Positions 58,392-64,000 of a stretch of 64,000 nt of DNA are shown here, piece by piece. The stretch comes from Pichia kudriavzevii (taxonomy: Eukaryota; Ascomycota; Pichiomycetes; Pichiales; Pichiaceae): assembly GCF_003054445.1 (NCBI RefSeq), contig NC_042507.1:372001-436000 (forward strand), read 5' to 3'. The translations under genes were made by a program, and so were the position numbers. Each line of letters opens with the position of its first letter. The first letter of the stretch is position 1. A model generated the notes under the pieces. That model worked only from the letters and a program-made list of their open reading frames with translations. It did not search any database and was not told where the DNA came from.

Positions 58392-59219
58392 ATGGCTAAA
58401 GGAGAAAGAAGGACAGCTCGTGGAGGGAAATCGGGGAAAAACTTGGTGGGGCTTCAGAACAACCCACTTTTTAGAGCATTGAATGGTAAAAGTACAAAAG
58501 GTTCAAATGTGAGCACAAACAAGGAAATTCCTGCAAAGCTGACAGACAATCCGTTGCTGAAGAGGTTAGACATGTACAACAAAAACTTGGGGAAAGACAA
58601 TCGAAATAAAAATCAAGTTAGTAAGAGACTGGCAAATAATAGATTGGCTATGGCTCTTAATATTGTTCCTACTCTTGGTGCAAATAATTCCATTGGTCTA
58701 AAACCCCCAAAATTTTCAAAAAGCAATAAAAAGGCTACTATTTCCAAGTCAAATAGAAAGAGCAGCATTCCAAAAGGCCCCAGTGGAAGTGGAATCAATG
58801 TGATGGATGATAATAAACCCACTACTAATAGAGATGTGACGTTTAAAAATGCATCACTGATACCTTTTATGAGATTACAAAACCTCACTCCAGATGCTTC
58901 GGAATCTGATATTAGGATGGTTTTGTCGAAAATATTGGGCCCAACGTTGAAAATAATGAAAATGGGTGCAACTTATAATGGTAAACCATCTGTTACTGCA
59001 GAAGTCTTTTTTATTCATGAAGAAAAGTTGGAGGAATATGTCCAAAGGATGGATAAAATCCAAGCAGATGGTAGGATTTTACGTGCACATATATCCTACA
59101 AATCATGGATTATCAATTCAGATAGGCTCTGGGATAGTGTATTAAAGGAAGTTGCGATGTTAAAACAGCAACAGATTAAAAGGCAAGTACTGGAGAATGA
59201 TGGACTTGTACTCCCATAA
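58392..59219 (+). CDS. RRM-like basic protein, function not recognised
   Basis: A 275-residue protein from the first ATG (the frame opens 69 bases earlier at GTG). The N-terminal 140 residues are basic and Asn/Lys/Ser-rich with repeated short motifs: NPLFRALN, NPLLKRLD and NRLAMALN. Residues about 160-250 look like an RNA-recognition fold: an initial strand LIPFMRLQNL, helices DASESDIRMVLSKI and EKLEEYVQRMDKI, and strands TLKIMKM and AEVFFIH. The mix of a basic linker and one RRM-like domain recalls mRNA export adaptors, but I cannot name the family. Intact gene. Confidence 0.6.
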   Translation: MAKGERRTARGGKSGKNLVGLQNNPLFRALNGKSTKGSNVSTNKEIPAKLTDNPLLKRLDMYNKNLGKDNRNKNQVSKRLANNRLAMALNIVPTLGANNSIGLKPPKFSKSNKKATISKSNRKSSIPKGPSGSGINVMDDNKPTTNRDVTFKNASLIPFMRLQNLTPDASESDIRMVLSKILGPTLKIMKMGATYNGKPSVTAEVFFIHEEKLEEYVQRMDKIQADGRILRAHISYKSWIINSDRLWDSVLKEVAMLKQQQIKRQVLENDGLVLP

Positions 59220-59309
59220 TGGTTTTTTTTGTAAATGTTAGGATCTATACAAAGATTTTTTAATAAGAATGTACTATATATCTTTACCAATTACCTCGTG
59301 AGCTAAGAC

Positions 59310-60590
59310 TCATTGTTCGTGACTCAATAAAGAATCCCACGATAAAAAGTGTAGCGGTCTGGCATAATAATAATCTTCAGGCTTCTCGTCGTTGTATTCG
59401 TTCTCATATGAGTTCTTATTTATCTGTCCTTTATGCTGACCAGAACTAGGGCCCCGAAAGGTTATTTGAGGCATGACTAATATATCATCGATTTGAGTTG
59501 GTCCCTTGGATAAGGTAAACAACTTGTAACTGAAAACTTGATCTGTCTCTGGGCCAAAGATTTCAGTTGGTATCAAATCTTTTTCTGTTCTTGCAACTCT
59601 ATGAACAATCGGGTTATCCAATCCATTCAAATACTCGAACAATGTATCGGTAAATATAGACTCGGATAGTAGCTGGGTCAAAGGTTCGTTGTTAGAATCG
59701 ACATTCTTGAATGCTTCATTCCAGTCAATGCTCAAAATATCTTCCTTGTGGTTTAAAATAGTATAAACGATTCTGGCAATCAACTTTGTGAAAAATGGAT
59801 GGTGAGATTTGGCTTGAAAAATCTTTGTACTAAACGACAATCTTCTGTTGTATAGAATATCCCAATTAACATCGTTATAGTCCACATCAACACCGACCAT
59901 AACCCTATTTGGTTTCAAGGAAGAATGGTGCCAAAATTTTACGGGCGTTGCATCTAGCGTATCGATATCAGCATAAACACCACCACTCGTGTAGATCAAA
60001 AGATACTTGAGGAACTCGAACTTCAGTCTGATATCTGGCAAAATGTTGTAGGCTTCGATCACTTCTGTCATTTCGTATGAAAAGATATTAAAAACTTGTT
60101 GTTCTGCCTCATCAATCGTTATCACATTATGATTATACTCAGAATTTACAAGTCTCCATCTTTCCATATGTTTGAAACACTCCTCTGGGAAATTAGGATT
60201 GTCTGCTCTATACTTCCATAACTGCCAGATATTATTCTCAACTTCTTGTTCTCCGTCATATGGGAAGAAAAACTTTAGCCTATTGTGGATGGACTTGAAT
60301 GATTTCTTGTTCATTTTTGGCGGGGATTCCCTGATATACATTGGATCTGTTGAATTATTAGACGTCGCCGCATAGTATAATGGATGGTGGTTTAGTGCAT
60401 CTAATTTTGCAGATATAGATGAGCCTGGAAGAGTAAATGAAAAGATACCGAATGCAATCAATGCAGTCAGCAGTATTAGTTTCAATTGCTTGATGTTAAG
60501 AAGTATAACACTGACACTAGATTTTAAGAGTCCAGAAATTCCAGATGCAGAGTCCACAGACGACGGATGGCTCCCCAATCTTCTGTACAT
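59310..60590 (-). CDS. Golgi alpha-1,6-mannosyltransferase, Och1/Hoc1 family (GT32)
   Basis: A 426-residue type II Golgi membrane protein with a short cytosolic tail, a signal-anchor around residues 36-55, a stem, and a GT32 catalytic domain. The domain includes IWQLWKYRADNPNFPEECF, ILPDIRLKFEFLKYLLIYTSGGVYADIDT (with the metal-binding DxD as ADIDT), and SHHPFF further on. It builds the outer chain of N-glycans. Whether it is Och1, Hoc1 or a paralogue is not decided; yeast genomes often carry several of these. The promoter has a (CA)n repeat. The RRM-like gene converges on it with 90 bases between stops. Confidence 0.88.
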   Translation of the reverse strand: MYRRLGSHPSSVDSASGISGLLKSSVSVILLNIKQLKLILLTALIAFGIFSFTLPGSSISAKLDALNHHPLYYAATSNNSTDPMYIRESPPKMNKKSFKSIHNRLKFFFPYDGEQEVENNIWQLWKYRADNPNFPEECFKHMERWRLVNSEYNHNVITIDEAEQQVFNIFSYEMTEVIEAYNILPDIRLKFEFLKYLLIYTSGGVYADIDTLDATPVKFWHHSSLKPNRVMVGVDVDYNDVNWDILYNRRLSFSTKIFQAKSHHPFFTKLIARIVYTILNHKEDILSIDWNEAFKNVDSNNEPLTQLLSESIFTDTLFEYLNGLDNPIVHRVARTEKDLIPTEIFGPETDQVFSYKLFTLSKGPTQIDDILVMPQITFRGPSSGQHKGQINKNSYENEYNDEKPEDYYYARPLHFLSWDSLLSHEQ

Positions 60591-60907
60591 ATTAACTTAA
60601 AGACGTGTATACTATCCGTAAATATAGCAGGTATAGAAAAGTCAGAAAGGTCAAAAGTGTTCAATCAACAACAAACAATAGAACTTGTTTTCGTTTTTCA
60701 GTTGACAACAATTTCCTTCACACACACACACACACACATACGAGATTGGAATCGAACGAAAATCATTTTTTTTCACATTCTACTATGTTATAATGTGCAC
60801 TTTTTTTTTTAAAGATTATGCGCTCCTAAACATGTTCGTTAAATATTTACTATAGTAGGCACTACTAATATGTCTACCTGGTATGGACATAATGGATATA
60901 AATTTGC
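60591..60907. promoter_or_regulatory. Promoter of the mannosyltransferase gene, with (CA)n
   Basis: About 315 bases containing a CA dinucleotide repeat at about 60719-60737. A minus-strand GTTCGATTCC at about 60743-60752 resembles a tRNA B-box but has no matching T-stem or A-box, so no tRNA is called. Confidence 0.45.
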
Positions 60908-63115
60908 TCATGAGGAATGTAGAACATTAGCTGCTGTCTGATAAGTAGCATACATATTCTGGAGGTCCTCGATGGTCATGGCCTCGAAAGGTGTTTTTAA
61001 TGGCTGTAGAAGATTCTCTAAGGATTTAATAGTGTTGGCTGTATTTGCATCTCCCCCTATAGAGTTTAGATTACTATTATTAGGATACACGCTGTTCATG
61101 CCTGTTGTAGCAGACGAATTCCCTCTGCTTCTGTTTCGGACATTATCTAATGCGTTTTCTAGAGACGAGAAAATGGATGAGAGGTGTTCCTTGGTTGGAG
61201 AGTTGGAGATATTAGTAGAGGGGTCACCACTGGCGGAATTAACTGAAAATATTGTAGAGTTGATAAAACTAGTGGCACGACTTCTAATGATTGCATTTGC
61301 CCTATTCAAAGGTTTGTTGGATGCCGGCGATAAAGGTGTAATGTTGCCAGCGCTGAAACTCCTCTCTAGATTTTGACTACTGGTGGTGTTCTCCTTTGAG
61401 AAGTCATTCAGCTTATTCAAGGAAGAGGACGATGTTGCGGTTAACATTGAATTGGAATCACCTGTTGGCTTTGCCGATACTCTTATACCACCCATTCCAA
61501 TGTTGTATTTGGCCTTTGGGGCGTCCTTTATATTTGTCTGGCTTGTAATTAATTCGGCGTCGTTCTTTTTCACATCTATCTTTGCAATATACGCATCGTT
61601 CTCCTGGATTTGTTTGAGTAACGTTTCGGATAAGAGCGTCTTCTTATCTTGATTTGATTTTTCCTCAACTGTTGGAGCCTCCCTTCCTGTAACATCCAAA
61701 TTAGATGAACTAAGCCACGAAACCCTACCAACTAAATTTCGTAGGCCTGCATCTATAGAATCACTTATACTTTTTATATTTTGATCTGTGATTCCAACTT
61801 TAGGATATTCCAGCCATGCATTAAGGGGGTTTGCAAACAAAGACTGATTTTGATTCTCATTGGTTGGAGATGCACCAATGATTAATGGGTTTTTCTCTTT
61901 GAACTCAAGAACTTTCTTCTCTAATGAATCCAAATTTAATGGGACAGAAAGTAGTGTCAACAACTCGCCCCTACTTTTCAAACTGCCGGGTAATAGATCC
62001 CAGTGTGGAGATGGAACCGGTATGCCGAGGTTTTCTAATGTAACTGAAGATATATATGAAATTGCTGCTTCAAAATTTGCAAACACATATAGCAACTTAC
62101 CCTTTTCGATTTGTAACTTTTCTATTGAATTATCAAATATAAACTCATTTGCAAAGCGTTTTATTGTAATCATTTGAGAAACCAGGAAATAAGCACGAAG
62201 CTCTTTCAGTTTGATCATTGAGAAAATTAGAATTGGTAAATACATATCAGTATTAAGAATGTTACCCTTCCCTTCAGTTATATCTGAGAGGATCTGACTC
62301 AACTTTTTATGTATTTTTATGAGATATTTCATCTTTAAGGTTGGAGACCTTTCGGCACTAAATAACTCAAATTCTGGTAAGATCTTTTCTTCCAATAACT
62401 GGAGAAACTTATTCTCCAATCCTGGGTCTAGCTCTATATCTAAATTTCGGAAATGAATGTCAAGATAACTTAAGCATCCCAACTTGTCACTAAATTCATC
62501 ATTGAAATCTTTCTCAAATTCGTCAACTGGTATACCCTTCAAAGGAAAAACTATTTGATTATAGAACTTGTCACAAAGTAGACGCTCAAACGTAAGATTC
62601 AACCTATAGTATTGATACTCAGAGTCTTGATTCATTTCCTTCATTTCATATTTACCATCGTTGGTTAAATAATTCTTACATTCAAGTTGAAATGTTCTGT
62701 AAAAGCTTTGGAATAGCTCGGCAATTTCAAAACTAGCTAGGGACCTCTCAAATTTAGGTTCCTTTAATTCCTTTAGGCATTTCTCATAAACCTTTAATAA
62801 GGGGACTGGCAAGTCAGATTCTGTTGGTATCTCAAAACTTTCAATATACGAGGAACTGTCATCCTGTATTGTACTCGTATTATCGCAATTTTTGTTTGTT
62901 GATCCAAGGTGCTTGTCAATAGCTTCTAAATTATCATGGTATTCAATAGCAGAATATTCACTCTCTGCATCCTTTGTGTCCTGTGTATCGATTGTCACGT
63001 CCTGGCTTTCTAAATCGGAGTTGGAGTTACTCGTAAACCCTGAATTAGTATCATAAGAATGCGTGATTGCCGTTTCTGATTTCCAATCAGATTTTGTGGG
63101 CGGAGTGTAAAACAT
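60908..63115 (-). CDS. MUK1: VPS9-domain guanine nucleotide exchange factor, Muk1-like
   Basis: A 735-residue protein with a polar N-terminus (1-100), a helical region, and a VPS9 domain (about 245-360) recognisable by TDMYLPILIFSMIKLKELRAYF followed by an AANFEAAISYI-like end. The VPS9 domain is the GEF for Rab5-type GTPases (Vps21). In S. cerevisiae Muk1 (612) and Vps9 have it; the absence of a C-terminal CUE domain and the long Ser-rich tail favour Muk1. The C-terminus has Ser/Thr-rich, basic sequences likely to be phosphorylated. It has an intact ATG (63115) and lies next to MET14 in tandem. Confidence 0.72.
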   Translation of the reverse strand: MFYTPPTKSDWKSETAITHSYDTNSGFTSNSNSDLESQDVTIDTQDTKDAESEYSAIEYHDNLEAIDKHLGSTNKNCDNTSTIQDDSSSYIESFEIPTESDLPVPLLKVYEKCLKELKEPKFERSLASFEIAELFQSFYRTFQLECKNYLTNDGKYEMKEMNQDSEYQYYRLNLTFERLLCDKFYNQIVFPLKGIPVDEFEKDFNDEFSDKLGCLSYLDIHFRNLDIELDPGLENKFLQLLEEKILPEFELFSAERSPTLKMKYLIKIHKKLSQILSDITEGKGNILNTDMYLPILIFSMIKLKELRAYFLVSQMITIKRFANEFIFDNSIEKLQIEKGKLLYVFANFEAAISYISSVTLENLGIPVPSPHWDLLPGSLKSRGELLTLLSVPLNLDSLEKKVLEFKEKNPLIIGASPTNENQNQSLFANPLNAWLEYPKVGITDQNIKSISDSIDAGLRNLVGRVSWLSSSNLDVTGREAPTVEEKSNQDKKTLLSETLLKQIQENDAYIAKIDVKKNDAELITSQTNIKDAPKAKYNIGMGGIRVSAKPTGDSNSMLTATSSSSLNKLNDFSKENTTSSQNLERSFSAGNITPLSPASNKPLNRANAIIRSRATSFINSTIFSVNSASGDPSTNISNSPTKEHLSSIFSSLENALDNVRNRSRGNSSATTGMNSVYPNNSNLNSIGGDANTANTIKSLENLLQPLKTPFEAMTIEDLQNMYATYQTAANVLHSS

Positions 63116-63423
63116 GTTAGAAGCCTATGTACTCCAGGTAACTATGTGAGTAGCCCTTAAATGTGGTGCAGCAATTGTAGAGAAAAATCCGTGTTCTTCA
63201 ACAAGGGATAAATCGCATTATATAATTAGATACTATATATATACTCAAATTCCATTAAGGCGTTACGAAGACGCTTTTATTTTTTTTTTTTTTACAATAC
63301 TTGTATATATTTGCAATAAAAATTCGTCTTTTAATATGGATAACTTTTCGTTTAATCGTGGATGATGGTTAAATTTACTTATATTTACAAAGTCTCTAGG
63401 AACAAGGTTGATATGTAGCCACT
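63116..63423. other. Intergenic region between MUK1 and MET14
   Basis: About 310 AT-rich bases with T-runs, forming the MUK1 promoter and MET14 3' end. No other feature is seen. Confidence 0.4.
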
Positions 63424-64000
63424 TTAGGCAATTATCTTCTTTTCCTTCAGATAGGAAATAATTGCATCAGCACACTCTTCAACGGACTTCTCATGGGTGT
63501 TTAAAACTATTTCAGGGGTTTCTGGTGCTTCATATGGATCATCAATACCTGTGAAATTTTTGATCAGACCTTCTCTTGCCTTTTTGTATAAACCTTTTGG
63601 ATCTCTCTGTTCTGCAACCTCTAATGGAACATTCACATAGACCTCAATAAACGGTAGGTTTGCGTCTTCGTGTAACTTTCTAGCTGAATCTCTATCCTTC
63701 TTATATGGGGAAATGAACGAAGTCAAAGCAATAGTACAAGAATCTGCAAAGAGTTTGGCGACTTCAGAAATCCTTCTGATGTTTTCATTTCTATCAGCCT
63801 CAGAGAAGCCTAAATCTTTGTTCAAACCAAATCTGACATTGTCACCATCAAGTCTATAGGTTTGGATTTTTTGTTCTAGAAGTTTCCTTTCTAAAGCACA
63901 GGCAATAGTAGACTTACCGGAGGCACTCAATCCAGTAAACCACAATGTTGCACCTGGTTGTCCAATAATCTTTGAACGCTCTTCATGAGTCAAGTTATGA
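63424..64000 (-). CDS. MET14: Adenylylsulfate (APS) kinase, 5' end beyond the window
   Basis: The C-terminal approximately 192 residues of APS kinase, which phosphorylates adenylylsulfate to PAPS in sulfate assimilation. Seen: [19 protein letters not shown] (P-loop), [48 protein letters not shown] and [17 protein letters not shown], near-identical to S. cerevisiae Met14 (202 residues). Only about ten N-terminal residues should lie beyond the right edge: the sequence reads [10 protein letters not shown], matching WHPNLTYDERK, so no internal start should be used. The gene looks complete otherwise. Confidence 0.95.
   Translation of the reverse strand, partial: HNLTHEERSKIIGQPGATLWFTGLSASGKSTIACALERKLLEQKIQTYRLDGDNVRFGLNKDLGFSEADRNENIRRISEVAKLFADSCTIALTSFISPYKKDRDSARKLHEDANLPFIEVYVNVPLEVAEQRDPKGLYKKAREGLIKNFTGIDDPYEAPETPEIVLNTHEKSVEECADAIISYLKEKKIIA

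Noticed and set aside
60740-60755. Minus-strand GTTCGATTCC resembling a tRNA B-box
   Set aside because: Flanking bases do not pair as a T-stem and no A-box is present.
1-64000. Mobile elements, LTRs, CRISPR arrays, rRNA or bacterial gene transfer
   Set aside because: No terminal repeats, reverse transcriptase, transposase, spacer arrays or rRNA sequence were seen; all genes look native to the yeast.

Overview
The window is gene-dense nuclear DNA of a budding yeast (Saccharomycotina). Introns are few and near the 5' ends, with GTATGT or GTACGT donors and TACTAAC branch sites. CTG codons fall on conserved leucines of the PKA kinase domain (3274-3276, 3622-3624), so this is not a CUG-Ser yeast. 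An eIF3e gene, absent from Saccharomyces cerevisiae, and an NDUFAF3-type complex I assembly protein point to a lineage outside Saccharomycetaceae. The overall look suggests Pichiaceae, for example a Pichia kudriavzevii-like species; that placement is inference.

Layout. 0-8 kb: MRPL8, eIF3e, TPK2, an orphan gene, MNP1, RPB9 and an AFT-type iron-regulator homologue. 8.1-9.6 kb: a long regulatory and repeat region. 9.6-27 kb: DBP10, HRP1, TRM11, spliced RPS19 and RPL18, PAC10, a DSC2-like gene, a PEX8-like gene and MCM6. 27-33 kb: an amino acid permease broken by one stop codon, a 3-kb non-coding stretch, and BDH1. 33-51 kb: BIK1, MRPL51, an NDUFAF3-like gene, a TMEM205-like gene, HIS4, RAD16, MED15/GAL11, CLC1, RTT103 and a DUF1752 gene. 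51-64 kb: MRPL10, a lysophospholipid acyltransferase, PHA2, ATP11, a CSI2-like gene, RHO3, an RRM-like orphan, an OCH1-family mannosyltransferase, a MUK1-like VPS9 GEF, and the 3' part of MET14, which runs off the right edge.

The genes are ordinary, independently transcribed housekeeping loci: mitochondrial translation (MRPL8, MNP1, MRPL51, MRPL10) and ATP synthase assembly (ATP11); transcription and RNA processing (RPB9, MED15, HRP1, RTT103, DBP10); replication and repair (MCM6, RAD16); amino acid and sulfur metabolism (HIS4, PHA2, MET14); trafficking and polarity (CLC1, RHO3, BIK1, MUK1). No operons are expected. I saw no transposon, LTR element, tRNA, rRNA or CRISPR array.

Most worth a second look: the AFT homologue with Aft-type TGCACCC elements and a cluster of CGG-N3-CCG palindromes upstream; a 16-bp minisatellite; the permease with a single in-frame stop but intact flanks and promoter GATA sites; a CT-slippage frameshift in the MNP1 presequence; and a 64-nt RHO3 intron hiding its true N-terminus. 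I found no evidence for a wholly new biological system.
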